From Kitasatospora gansuensis (GTDB taxonomy: Bacteria > Actinomycetota > Actinomycetes > Streptomycetales > Streptomycetaceae), in contig NZ_JACHJR010000001.1 of assembly GCF_014203705.1 (NCBI RefSeq), positions 7,564,001 to 7,628,000 on the forward strand: a stretch of 64,000 nt of DNA, in the 5' to 3' direction. The notes below the pieces were generated by a model. It was not told the origin of the DNA and did not search any database. It saw only the letters and a program-made list of their open reading frames with translations. Below, piece by piece: positions 41,270 to 50,468 of this stretch. Each line of letters starts with the position of its first letter. Within the stretch, counting starts at the first letter, position 1. The position numbers were made by a program, and so were the translations under genes.

Positions 41270-42613
41270 GTGCCGAACCGACTCGACCTTCCGGCGGGCT
41301 TCCGCTGGGGAGCCTCCACCGCCGCCTACCAGATCGAGGGTGCCGTCGGGGAGGGCGGGCGCGGCCCGTCCGTCTGGGACGTCTTCGCCGCCCGGCCCGG
41401 GGCGGTCCGGGACGGGCACACCGGGGCGGTGGCCTGCGACCACTACCACCGGTATCCCGAGGACGTCGCGCTGATGCGCGGCCTCGGCCTGGACGGCTAC
41501 CGGTTCTCGATCGCCTGGCCCCGCATCCAGCCGACCGGCGCGGGACCGGCCAACCCCGAGGGGCTCGCGTTCTACGACCGACTGGTGGACGAGCTGCTGA
41601 CGGCCGGGATCACCCCGCTGCCGACCCTCTTCCACTGGGACCTCCCGCAGTCTCTCGAAGAGACCGGCGGCTGGCTGAACCGCGACACCGCGTACCGGTT
41701 CGCCGAGTACACGACGGCGGTCGCGGACCGCCTCAGCGACCGCGTACCCGCCTGGATCACGCTCAACGAGCCCTTCGTGCACATGGTGTACGGCTACGCC
41801 CTCGGCATCCACGCCCCCGGCCGCGCCCTGATGCTCGACGCCCTGCCCGCCGCCCACCACCAACTGCTGGGCCACGGGCTGGCGGCCGCGGTGCTGCGCG
41901 AGCACGGCAAGGAGGTGATGATCGCGAACAACCTCACCCCGGTCCGCGCGGCCACCGCCGACCCCGCCGACCTGGCGGCCGCCGACGCCTACGACGCCCT
42001 GCACAACCGGCTGTTCACCGACCCGCTGCTGCTCGGGCAGTACCCCGACCTGTCGGCGTTCGGCGTCACGGAGGACCTCGGCGGCGCCGTCCGCCCCGGC
42101 GACCTGAAGCTCATCGCCGGCCCCGGCCTCGACGGACTGGGCGTCAACTACTACAACCCCACCCGCATCGCCGCCCCCACCGACCCCGGCCTCCCCTTCA
42201 CCGAAGCCCCGATCGACGGCGTCCCCCGCACCGCCTTCGGCTGGCCGGTCGTCCCCGACGGCCTGCGCGAACTCCTGGTCGGCCTCCGCGACCGCTACGG
42301 CGCGGCCCTGCCGCCCATCACGATCACCGAGAACGGCTGCTCCTACGGCGAGGAGCTGGACGACCAGGAACGGATCAGCTACCTGGACGGCCACCTGCGC
42401 GCGGTGGAGGCGGCCGTCGCGGAGGGGGTCGACGTGCGCGGCTACTTCACCTGGTCGCTGCTGGACAACTTCGAGTGGGCCGAGGGCTACCACCAGCGCT
42501 TCGGCCTGGTCCACGTCGACTTCGAGACGCAGAAGCGCACCCCCAAGGCTTCCTACACCTGGTACCGCGACCTGATCGATACTCACCGAACCTGGCATTC
42601 ACACGGTAGTTGA
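41270..42613 (+). CDS. GH1 beta-glucosidase
   Basis: Retaining beta-glycosidase, 447 residues, cytoplasmic (no signal peptide). Family-1 landmarks: GFRWGASTAAYQIEGA near the N terminus, FSIAWPRIQPTG, acid/base Glu167 in ITLNEP, nucleophile Glu354 in ITENG, and GYFTWSLLDNFEWAEGY near the end. Normal length. It should hydrolyse cellobiose or other beta-glucosides taken up by a transporter not present in the window. GTG start at 41270 has AGGGAG nine bases upstream. A perfect palindrome sits in its promoter region and a hairpin terminator follows. Confidence 0.96.
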   Translation: MPNRLDLPAGFRWGASTAAYQIEGAVGEGGRGPSVWDVFAARPGAVRDGHTGAVACDHYHRYPEDVALMRGLGLDGYRFSIAWPRIQPTGAGPANPEGLAFYDRLVDELLTAGITPLPTLFHWDLPQSLEETGGWLNRDTAYRFAEYTTAVADRLSDRVPAWITLNEPFVHMVYGYALGIHAPGRALMLDALPAAHHQLLGHGLAAAVLREHGKEVMIANNLTPVRAATADPADLAAADAYDALHNRLFTDPLLLGQYPDLSAFGVTEDLGGAVRPGDLKLIAGPGLDGLGVNYYNPTRIAAPTDPGLPFTEAPIDGVPRTAFGWPVVPDGLRELLVGLRDRYGAALPPITITENGCSYGEELDDQERISYLDGHLRAVEAAVAEGVDVRGYFTWSLLDNFEWAEGYHQRFGLVHVDFETQKRTPKASYTWYRDLIDTHRTWHSHGS

Positions 42614-42704
42614 GCTCCGGTTCGGATGTGGCGCCCGTCAGGCTCGATGCAGCTTCGGCAGTGCGTTGCGAAGCAAGTTCATCGTCACCGTGGTGGGCCT
42701 CGCT

Positions 42705-42759
42705 GCCTGACGCCTCGTCGGCCTCCGCCCTCTCCGGTGGGGCTGACGAGGTGTCAGGC
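42705..42759 (+). terminator. Terminator after the beta-glucosidase
   Basis: GCCTGACGCCTCGTC (42705-42719) pairs with GACGAGGTGTCAGGC (42745-42759), 15 bp with a single G-U pair, 90 bp after the GH1 stop and shortly before the next gene. Confidence 0.75.
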
Positions 42760-42793
42760 GCATGGCGACCCGTACGGTGGGTAACACGTTCAC

Positions 42794-43816
42794 ATGTTCG
42801 GGAACTGGCGAGTGCAGCGGGGTGTGCTGCTGATCTGCGCGGCGCTCGGCCTGACCGTGGCCCTGTGCCTCTGGTTCGCGCGCGGCTTACAGGACTTCGG
42901 CGAGAGCCTGGCCCTCAACCTCGCCCCCGAGCTCCTCACCACCGTCACCACCCTGCTGGTCATCCAGCCGGTCGTGGCCAGGCTGGAGGAGGACCGAGTC
43001 CGCGAACACCTCCGGCTGGACTACGTCTCCTTCTGCGACAAGGTCGCCCAGACCGGCGACATCGTCTGCATCCTCGACACCACCTCGACCATGATCTCGG
43101 GCGATACCGCCCAGCGATTCGCCGACGCCGCCGGCGCCGCGATCGGCCGGGGTGCGATCCTGCAGATCATGTTGCTCGATCCGGATTCCCTCGCCGCCCA
43201 GCAGCGTTCCCACGAGCTCAGCGCCGACGTACGGCACGAAATCCTCCGCACCATCCGCGACCTGCGCCGGATCGAGACCCGGCTCGCACCCGAGCGCCGC
43301 GCCCAACTCCAGGTCCGCGTCTACGACGCCGCGCCCTCCATTCAGCTCTACCGCTGCGGCCAGCGGATGATGGTGAGCTTTTTCCCGGTCGACCGCCGCT
43401 CCGGCGACGCCCAGCAGTTGGAGGTCCGCGCCACCACTCCGCTCGGCTCCTTCGTCTCCGAGCGCTTCGCCGAGCTGTGGAACAGCGGACGGCCCATCAA
43501 CGACCTGCTCAAGAAGCAGGTCGAGCTCCTGGACGACTCCGACGCCGCAGGCGAACCCATCTGGCTGGAGTACGTCCAGAGCAACGGTGACATCTACGTC
43601 AGCGACCACCGCCTCCTCGTTGAGCTTGCCCGACGGGGCGGCCGTCCCGTTCGCGCCCTCCTCGACGGCAGTGCCACCCCCGTCTTCCACCTCACCCTCG
43701 TCGAGGACAGCGAAGCCCCCCTGTACCGAGCCCTCGCCTCCGCCCACGCCGACAAGTACGGTGCCGACGCCGACGTCTTCATGTGCTTCCGCCCTGCCCC
43801 GGCCGCACCGGATTGA
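42794..43816 (+). CDS. Membrane-anchored DUF5919-like protein of unknown function
   Basis: A 340-residue protein. Residues 8-30 form a membrane helix (GVLLICAALGLTVALCLWFA), a second hydrophobic stretch lies at about 43-60 (ELLTTVTTLLVIQPVVA), and the rest is soluble. The soluble part has ILDTTSTMISGDTAQRFADA, GAILQIMLLDPDSLAAQQRS and LQVRVYDAAPSIQLYRCG, which resembles the phospholipase-D-fold DUF5919 found at the end of actinobacterial regulators, although the HxK motifs are not evident. ATG at 42794; no clear ribosome site. Single gene between a terminator and a protease gene. Function not recognised. Confidence 0.8.
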   Translation: MFGNWRVQRGVLLICAALGLTVALCLWFARGLQDFGESLALNLAPELLTTVTTLLVIQPVVARLEEDRVREHLRLDYVSFCDKVAQTGDIVCILDTTSTMISGDTAQRFADAAGAAIGRGAILQIMLLDPDSLAAQQRSHELSADVRHEILRTIRDLRRIETRLAPERRAQLQVRVYDAAPSIQLYRCGQRMMVSFFPVDRRSGDAQQLEVRATTPLGSFVSERFAELWNSGRPINDLLKKQVELLDDSDAAGEPIWLEYVQSNGDIYVSDHRLLVELARRGGRPVRALLDGSATPVFHLTLVEDSEAPLYRALASAHADKYGADADVFMCFRPAPAAPD

Positions 43817-43995
43817 CTGGTCGTCATGGACATGGCTAACTCATTCGGGGCACCCGACTTGCGGTGGGGGTCGAGTTGTGCGCACCGGACCCCGGCGAGA
43901 CGATGGATGAAGTCCCCCAATCGGCCCGACAGCCACCATGTCCGTCCTCAACCGCCGGTCACGAACCGGTGGTTGGCAGATCGGAGGCCCCCGTC

Positions 43996-45054
43996 ATGGT
44001 GGACACCCAGGCGCCCGCGAGCGGCACCCCGCTGTACTGCACCCTCCAGCCCGCCACTAAGCCCGAGCTTCGCCCCGGACTCGGGCCGAACCGGGTGCGC
44101 GCGATACTTCAGATCCGAACCAAGTGGGTCAACGGCACCGTCCTGCACTACCACTTCCTGAACCGGACCGGCGGCGGCCAGGGCCCGGAGCAGCTGGACG
44201 AGGTCCGGGCCGCCTTCCACGACTGGAAGGGCCTGGGCATCGGCCTGGACTTCAAGGAGGTGGACGACGCTTCCGAGGCCGAGGTCCGGATCGCCTTCGC
44301 CGACGACGGCTCCTGGTCGTATGTCGGCCGGGACGTGCTGACCATCGGCGTCCACGAACCCACCATGAACTTCGGCTGGGACCTCACCACCCCGTGGGGC
44401 CGCGCCACCGCCCGGCACGAGACCGGCCACACCCTGGGCCTGCCGCACGAGCACCAGAACCCGTACGCGGGCATCGTCTGGGACGAGGAGGCGGTCTACA
44501 CCTCGCTCGGCAAGCCGCCGAACAGCTGGACCCGCGAGGAGACCTTCAACAACATCCTGCGCAAGCTCTCCAAGCAGGAGGTCACCGGCTCCACCTGGGA
44601 CCCGGAGTCGATCATGGAGTACCCCTTCGAGCCCGGCCTGATCAAGGAACCCGAGAAGTACGCCCGGGAGGGGATCGAGGGCCCGCTGTCCCTGTCCGCG
44701 ATCGACAAGGACCAGGTGCTGCACTGGTACCCGCCGGTCTCGGTCGGCCCGGTGCGGCTGGAGCCCGGCCGGTCCGTCCCGCTGAAGCTGTCCACCGGCG
44801 AGCAGGCGGACTTCGAGATCACCCCGGCCGAGACCCGCAAGTACGAAGTCGGCACCTTCGGCCAGAGCGACGTCCTGCTGGTGCTCTTCGAGGACGTGCA
44901 CGGCGAGCTGCGGTACGTGACCGGCGAGGACGACAGCGGTGCCGACGTGAACGGCCGACTGTCCGTCAGGCTGTTCAAGGGCCGCCGCTACGTGCTGCGG
45001 GCCCGGCTCTACTCCAACTACGGTTCCGGCGAGACCACGATCATGTACTGGTGA
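43996..45054 (+). CDS. Astacin-like (M12A) zinc metalloprotease
   Basis: A 352-residue protein with the metzincin motif HETGHTLGLPHEH (zinc ligands His141, His145, His151; base Glu142) and a Met-turn region SIMEYPFEP. The catalytic domain spans about 45-240, followed by a beta-rich C-terminal domain (about 250-352) resembling bacterial pre-peptidase domains (FEITPAETRKYEVGTFG, RYVLRARLYSNYG). I chose ATG 43996 because GGAGG lies eight bases upstream; longer starts at 43903 or 43864 are in frame but lack a ribosome site. No signal peptide in any version, so secretion is unexplained and it may act inside the cell or leave by a non-Sec route. Confidence 0.9.
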   Translation: MVDTQAPASGTPLYCTLQPATKPELRPGLGPNRVRAILQIRTKWVNGTVLHYHFLNRTGGGQGPEQLDEVRAAFHDWKGLGIGLDFKEVDDASEAEVRIAFADDGSWSYVGRDVLTIGVHEPTMNFGWDLTTPWGRATARHETGHTLGLPHEHQNPYAGIVWDEEAVYTSLGKPPNSWTREETFNNILRKLSKQEVTGSTWDPESIMEYPFEPGLIKEPEKYAREGIEGPLSLSAIDKDQVLHWYPPVSVGPVRLEPGRSVPLKLSTGEQADFEITPAETRKYEVGTFGQSDVLLVLFEDVHGELRYVTGEDDSGADVNGRLSVRLFKGRRYVLRARLYSNYGSGETTIMYW

Positions 45055-45070
45055 CCCGGTGCCGGTGCGC

Positions 45071-45877
45071 TCAGAACGGCCGCAGGTCGGGCGGGATCGT
45101 GACCACCACCGTCGCCCGCTTCTCGGCAGCGGTGGCACCGGTCCGGACGGCCCACGGCTGTTCCGAGCGCATCCAGTCCGGCAGCCCGAGCGGAAAGTCG
45201 GCCGCCGGGACGGGCGTCAGGTCGCCCGCGGTCAGCTCGGGGCCGTAGGGCACCAACTGCCGCGCGTGGTCAGGGTGGGAGACGGCCGGGTGGAGAGCCT
45301 CCAGGCCCTCGTTCCAACTGGCCGTCAGCCGGGCCATCGCCGCGGCGTGGTCGCCGGAGCTCTCCGGGAAGGTCGGGTGGATGATCTTGTGGAAGGTGCC
45401 GTCGAAGGCCGCTCCGATCGGGCCGGACTCCCGCCACATCCCGAAGGCGGTGCCGGCCAGGCTGCCGAGTGCGATCACCGCCTCCACCTCGTTGTCCGTG
45501 ACCAGCGCGTCCAGCCAGGAGTTCCGGTACTTCGCGATCTCCGGGTCCTCGGCGTGCGCCTGGCCGCCCTGCTGCCCGAAGACGCTGTAGAGGAAGGTGT
45601 TGACCATGACGTAGCTGCGGTCGATGCCCAGCCGGGCCAGGAAGCCCTGGACCCGGCGGTCGGCCGTGCCGACCAGGATCCGCCGGACGATCGCCTCGTG
45701 CTGCGCCGGGTCCTGACCGATCACCAGGACCCGAGCCGTCCCGTCCAGCCGCCCGCGGTGGAACACCGGCCCCCACTCGGTGCGGAAGTCGTCGGTCGGA
45801 TAGACGTCCTCGCCCGGGAAGTCCCGCGCCAGGGACAGGTACGGCTCCCGGACCACGCCCGGATCGAACTCGTGCAT
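45071..45877 (-). CDS. Uracil-DNA glycosylase-superfamily protein
   Basis: A 268-residue protein with the UDG fold: motif 1 VLVIGQDPAQHEAIVRRILV, the hydrophobic segment RSYVMVNTFLYSVFGQ, EAVIALGSLAGTAF, and motif 2 KIIHPTFPE with the conserved His-Pro. These fit a DNA-base-excision enzyme of an atypical actinobacterial branch rather than family 1, whose GQDPYH motif is altered here to GQDPAQ. Start: ATG 45877 (MHEFDPG), preceded by GGGAG at proper spacing. An ATG at 45916 is also in frame but coincides with the divergent amidohydrolase start. Converges with the metalloprotease gene. Confidence 0.78.
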   Translation of the reverse strand: MHEFDPGVVREPYLSLARDFPGEDVYPTDDFRTEWGPVFHRGRLDGTARVLVIGQDPAQHEAIVRRILVGTADRRVQGFLARLGIDRSYVMVNTFLYSVFGQQGGQAHAEDPEIAKYRNSWLDALVTDNEVEAVIALGSLAGTAFGMWRESGPIGAAFDGTFHKIIHPTFPESSGDHAAAMARLTASWNEGLEALHPAVSHPDHARQLVPYGPELTAGDLTPVPAADFPLGLPDWMRSEQPWAVRTGATAAEKRATVVVTIPPDLRPF

Positions 45878-45914
45878 CGCCAGCTCCCGCAACCCTCCGA
45901 AAGGAGGACGTGCC

Positions 45915-47504
45915 ATGACATCCCGGTACGCCCTGCAGGGCCGCATCGTCACCATGGACCCGCACGACACCGTGATCGAGGACGGCGTCCTCTACGTCGG
46001 CGATGGTGTCATCGAAGACGTCCGCCCGGCCGCCGACCCGCCGCCACCGGGCCACGAACTCACCCCCCGTACCGCCAGCGGCGGGAGCGTCTACCCCGGG
46101 CTGATCGAACTGCACAACCATCTGGCGTACGACGTGCTGCAGCTCTGGCAGGTCCCCAGGGTCTACACCAACCGGGACCAGTGGGGTGGCACCGGTACGT
46201 ACCGGCAACTGGTCACCGGACCGATGACGGTGCTCGGTCGCGACGCGGCGCTGATGCCCGCCGTGGCCCGCTACGTCGAGGCCAAGGCACTGATCAACGG
46301 CACCACCACCAGCCAGGGCATCGCCCTGTTCAGCAACGCGGGCGCCCGTCGGATGTACCGCGGCGTCCTGCGCAACGTCGAGCAGCCCGAGGACCCGGCG
46401 CTGCCCGCCGCCACCTCCCGGATCGCCGACATCGACGCGGCCGACGCCCGGCGCTTCCTCGACCGGCTCAGCCGCTCCCAACGACTGCTGCTCCACCTGG
46501 CCGAAGGCACCGACGAGCGCGCCCGGGAGCACTTCCGGGCCCTGGAGTTCGAGCCCGGCAAGTGGGCCGTCACCGAGAACCTGGTCGGGATCCACTGCGC
46601 CGCCCTCACCCGGGCCGACTTCGACGTACTCGCCGAGCACGGCGGCGCCATGGTCTGGTCCCCGCTCTCCAACCTGCTGCTCTACGGCCGCACCGCCGAT
46701 GTAGCCGCCGCGCGGGCCGCGGGCGTGGCCGTCGCCCTGGGCTCGGACTGGTCGATCTCCGGCAGCAAGGGCCTGCTGGGCGAACTCAAGACCGCCCGGC
46801 TGGCCGCCGCCGGCACCTTCACCGACCGCGAGCTGGTGGCCATGGCGACCAGGGACGCGGCCCGGATCCTGCGCTGGGACGCCGCCCTCGGCGCCCTGCG
46901 GCCCGGCCTGCGGGCCGACCTGCTGGCCGTCGCCACCACCGACCCCGACCCGTACCGGGGGCTGCTGCTCGCCGCCGACACCGACATCCGGCTGGTGGCC
47001 GTGAACGGCGTGCCGCGGTACGGCACCACCCGGCTGATGCGCAAGCTCGCCGGTGACGCCGCACCCTCCGACCCCGGACCTGGCGCCCCGGACGGACGGC
47101 TCGTCAACCTGCTGGACGCCAACGCCGATCCGCTGGTCGCCGGCCTGACCCTGCCCCAGGCCACCGAGCGGCTCACCGCCGCCCTGGCCACCCTGCCCGC
47201 CCGTGCCGAACGCGGCCTCGCCCCGCTCGCCACAGCCCGCCCCGACGAACCGCCCCGCTGGTACCTGGCCCTCGACGAGCTCCAGCCCACCGGCGCAGAG
47301 CTCCGCCCCCGCCTCCCGGCCCACTCCGCCGCCACCGGTCCCTCGCTGGCCGCCCCGGCCCCCGCCCCCGCCGACCTCGTCCCCCTCACCCTCGATGCCC
47401 TCACCGCCACCCACGACAAGCCCTACCGCACCACCCTCGCCGCCGAGGCCAACCTCCCCCCGACCCTGCGGGCCGCCCTCACCGAGCTCCTGAACCCCGC
47501 CTGA
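45915..47504 (+). CDS. Amidohydrolase
   Basis: A 529-residue metal-dependent hydrolase of the amidohydrolase superfamily. It shows the metal-binding HxH in GLIELHNHLAYD (His67, His69), LLHLAEGTDERARE with a conserved His, VGIHCAALTRADFD, and the late Asp in VALGSDWSISGSKG, followed by typical ATRDAARILRWD and GLRADLLAV. This resembles deaminase/chlorohydrolase-like members; the substrate cannot be named. The last 130 residues form an Ala/Pro-rich extension beyond the usual fold. ATG 45915 has a strong AAAGGAGG seven bases upstream. It ends 2 bp from the stop of the convergent LuxR regulator. Confidence 0.92.
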   Translation: MTSRYALQGRIVTMDPHDTVIEDGVLYVGDGVIEDVRPAADPPPPGHELTPRTASGGSVYPGLIELHNHLAYDVLQLWQVPRVYTNRDQWGGTGTYRQLVTGPMTVLGRDAALMPAVARYVEAKALINGTTTSQGIALFSNAGARRMYRGVLRNVEQPEDPALPAATSRIADIDAADARRFLDRLSRSQRLLLHLAEGTDERAREHFRALEFEPGKWAVTENLVGIHCAALTRADFDVLAEHGGAMVWSPLSNLLLYGRTADVAAARAAGVAVALGSDWSISGSKGLLGELKTARLAAAGTFTDRELVAMATRDAARILRWDAALGALRPGLRADLLAVATTDPDPYRGLLLAADTDIRLVAVNGVPRYGTTRLMRKLAGDAAPSDPGPGAPDGRLVNLLDANADPLVAGLTLPQATERLTAALATLPARAERGLAPLATARPDEPPRWYLALDELQPTGAELRPRLPAHSAATGPSLAAPAPAPADLVPLTLDALTATHDKPYRTTLAAEANLPPTLRAALTELLNPA

Positions 47505-47506
47505 AC

Positions 47507-50389
47507 TCAGTCGGTTGGGTGGCCGGGGAGGGCTTCGCTGACGGTCTTTCGGGTGGCGTCCAGTTTCTTGAGGACGTGGGCGACGTGCCGTTCGACGGTG
47601 CGGGGGGAGAGGAACAGCGCCTCGGCGATGTCCTGGTTGGTGGCGCCCTGGGCCAGGAGTTCGGCGACCTGGTGTTCGCGGGGCGAGAGCCGGTCGCCGT
47701 AGCCGCGGCGTCCGCGGGTGGGCGGTCGGACCAGGCCGAGTCGGTCGAGGGTGTGTCGGCAGCGGGCGGCGTCGGCCGTGGCGCCGAGGCGGGTGAAGGT
47801 GTCGAGGGCCTCGGTCAGGTGTGCGGTCGAGGCGTCGGGCCGGGACGCGGCGAGGGCCCGGCCGGAGCATTCGGCGGCGCGGGCGGCCTCGTACGGGCGG
47901 CCGATCTCCTGCCACAGGTGCTCGGCCTGCAGGAAGTGCTCGGCGGCCGCGGCGGGTTCGGCGGCGGAGTGGAGCAGGCCCCGGGCGAAGCGGAGCTCGG
48001 CGTCGGCGGCGGGTGCGTCGGCGTCGCGCAGTCCCTGTTCGGCGTCGTCGGCGAGTTGTTCGGCGAAGCGGTGATCGCCGCAGGCGAGTGCCGCCTCGAT
48101 CGCGACCGGGACCACGCCGGTCGCCCGCGCCCAGGCGGCGGCTCTGCGCAGCATGGCCGCGGCGGGGTCGGTGACGGCGCGGGCGTCCTCGGGTGCTCCC
48201 TGGGCGAGCCGGACGGCGGCGAGTCCGGAAGCGGCCCGGAGGGCGGCGGTGACCTGCGACTCGTGCTTCCCGTAGTCGGCGGCGAGGGTGAACTGCTCGA
48301 TGGCGCGGGACCGTTGACCCTTCGCAGTGGCCAACTGGCCGAGTATCAGCGCCTGTTCCGTGCCGGTCATGGCGATGTCGGGGTGGGCGGTGTCGAGGGC
48401 GGCGAAATCCTCCTCCAGGCCGTCCCAGTGGCCGGCCAGACCGTTGAGGCGCAGCAGGGCGATCCGGCTGTAGCACTCCAGGTGGGAGGTGCCCGACCGG
48501 CGGGCGAGGTCGCGGCTCTCGGTGAGCAGGGTGCGGGCGCGGCGGTCGTGTCCGAGTTCGATGGCGATGTCGCCGACGTTGTAGAGGGCGCGGGCGGTCT
48601 GCCGCAGTACCTCGGGTCCGGCGGCGGCGCGGGGCAGTCGATCGAGCTGTGGCCAGACGGCGGGGTCCCCCTGCCGGGCCAGCAGAGTGAGACGGGTGGC
48701 GTGTACGGCGGCTTGGATGGCGTCGTCGGCGGAGCCGCGTACGGTCTGCTCGGCCCGGTCCATCCAGTCCCGGGCCTGGTCGGAGGCGCCGTCACGTTCG
48801 TACATCGCCATGGCGATCATCGCCCGGGCGGCCCGGTCCGGGCGGGTGGCCAGCTCCTCGACGGAGCGGCGGACCTCCCGGAAACCGGCGCGGTTGCCGC
48901 CGTGGTTGACCATGAGCAGGCCGAGGGCCAGCCGGATGTCGCCGCGGGTCGACTCAGACTGCTGCGGGTCGGCGATGAGTCGCCGCAGCAGGGCGATGGT
49001 GGCGACGTGGTCGATGCCGTCGACCGCGATCCGGGCGAGTGCCAGGGCGGCGCGGGAGCGGAGGTCGTCCCCGAGGTGCGGTTGTTCGAGGATCCGGCGC
49101 AGCAGAGCGGCGGCGGTGCCGGTGTCGCCGAGGGCGACGGCCTGGTCGGCGGCGGCTTCGGCGCGGCGGAACCAGGCTTCCCGGTCGCCGAGGGCGAGCG
49201 TGTGGTGGGCGATCTGGACCAAGGGCTGCGGGGAGTGCCGCTCCAGTTCCTCGACGGCCCGCTGGTGGAGGCGGGTGCGCTGGGGCCCGGGCACGTTCCG
49301 GTAGGCGACCTGCTGGGCGAGGACGTGCCGGAAGCCGTACCGGCCGTCCTCGTCCTCACGGAGCACGGAGAGCCGCAGGGCCTCGGTGAGGCCCAGTGCG
49401 CCCTGCTCGGGATCCAGTCCGGCGACGGCGGTGAGCAGCGGTTCGTCGGCGGGGACGGCGAGGACGGCGGCGGCGTCGACGACCGCCGCGCCGGGCGGGG
49501 ACAGCCCGGCCAGGCGCTCGGTCACCGCCTCGCGCAGTCCTCGGGGGACCTGGGCCCGTTCGAGGACCGCGACGGCGTCTGCGGTGCCGCCGCGCCGCCC
49601 CTGGTCGTCGAGACTGATCAGGTCCTCCTCGGCGACCAGGGGCAGGCCCTCGCTGCGGCCGTACAGGGCGCGGGCGAGGACGGGTGTGGCCCGGGAGCCG
49701 AGGGCGCCGGTGGCGAGCTCCGCGACGTCGGCCTCGGTGAGCGGGGCGAGGGTGATCGTCGTTCCGCTGGTGCCGGGCGGGTGGCGGTACGCGGAGCCGA
49801 GGACGGGAGTGCGGGGCGGAAGGTCCTCGGCACGGTAGGTGAGCACCAGGCTGAGCTGGTCCGGCAGGTCACGGGCGATCAGCAGGAGGAGTTCGCGGGT
49901 GGCGTCGTCGACCCAGTGCATGTCCTCGACGACGAGTACCGCCGGGCCGAGCACGCCCAGCAGCGAGCGCACGGCCCGGACGAGCTGGTGGCGTTCGGCC
50001 TGCGGACCGTCGGGCGGCGGCATCGGAGGGGAGGGGAGCCGGTCGGCCAGGTCGGGCAGCAGCGGTGCGAGGGCGCCGGCCGTCGGAGGGACACCGGTGC
50101 CGGGCAGCCACGGGCCGGCCTTGGCGAGGGCGTCGAAGACCGGACCGTAAGGAAACGGTTCGCGCAGCGGCTGGCAGTAGCCGGTCAGCACACAGTGGCG
50201 CTCGGGGGCCAGGGTGGCGGTGGCTTCGCGCACCAGGCGGGACTTGCCGATTCCGGCCTCGCCCTCGATCAGCACGACGGCGGGCGGGTGCCGGACGGCG
50301 GCCAGCAGCAGGCCGAGCTCCCGCCGACGGCCGACGAACGTGAAGCGCCCGCCCGCGGGTACCGGATCCTGGCTGCTCGGCCGTGCCAC
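47507..50389 (-). CDS. LuxR-family regulator with AAA/STAND ATPase (LAL type)
   Basis: A 960-residue large ATP-binding LuxR regulator. Walker A is GEAGIGKSR (43-51), Walker B AVLVVEDMHWVDDATRELLL (about 150), followed by an ATPase C-terminal region, a long array of TPR-like helices (about 380-870) and the C-terminal LuxR helix-turn-helix (about 895-945; LSPREHQVAELLAQGATNQD, SPRTVERHVAHVLKKL). Members are pathway-specific activators, e.g. of polyketide clusters or sugar use; no target cluster is evident here. GTG start at 50389 with GGGAAGG. Single gene, divergent from nothing immediate; the next gene on the same strand is 79 bp upstream. Confidence 0.94.
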   Translation of the reverse strand: MARPSSQDPVPAGGRFTFVGRRRELGLLLAAVRHPPAVVLIEGEAGIGKSRLVREATATLAPERHCVLTGYCQPLREPFPYGPVFDALAKAGPWLPGTGVPPTAGALAPLLPDLADRLPSPPMPPPDGPQAERHQLVRAVRSLLGVLGPAVLVVEDMHWVDDATRELLLLIARDLPDQLSLVLTYRAEDLPPRTPVLGSAYRHPPGTSGTTITLAPLTEADVAELATGALGSRATPVLARALYGRSEGLPLVAEEDLISLDDQGRRGGTADAVAVLERAQVPRGLREAVTERLAGLSPPGAAVVDAAAVLAVPADEPLLTAVAGLDPEQGALGLTEALRLSVLREDEDGRYGFRHVLAQQVAYRNVPGPQRTRLHQRAVEELERHSPQPLVQIAHHTLALGDREAWFRRAEAAADQAVALGDTGTAAALLRRILEQPHLGDDLRSRAALALARIAVDGIDHVATIALLRRLIADPQQSESTRGDIRLALGLLMVNHGGNRAGFREVRRSVEELATRPDRAARAMIAMAMYERDGASDQARDWMDRAEQTVRGSADDAIQAAVHATRLTLLARQGDPAVWPQLDRLPRAAAGPEVLRQTARALYNVGDIAIELGHDRRARTLLTESRDLARRSGTSHLECYSRIALLRLNGLAGHWDGLEEDFAALDTAHPDIAMTGTEQALILGQLATAKGQRSRAIEQFTLAADYGKHESQVTAALRAASGLAAVRLAQGAPEDARAVTDPAAAMLRRAAAWARATGVVPVAIEAALACGDHRFAEQLADDAEQGLRDADAPAADAELRFARGLLHSAAEPAAAAEHFLQAEHLWQEIGRPYEAARAAECSGRALAASRPDASTAHLTEALDTFTRLGATADAARCRHTLDRLGLVRPPTRGRRGYGDRLSPREHQVAELLAQGATNQDIAEALFLSPRTVERHVAHVLKKLDATRKTVSEALPGHPTD

Positions 50390-50468
50390 GCGATCACCTT
50401 CCCTGCGTGGCCACGCTAGATCCGGTGCCGGGCTGCGGCAAGCGGCCGACGGGAGCGGTGGGAGTGGC

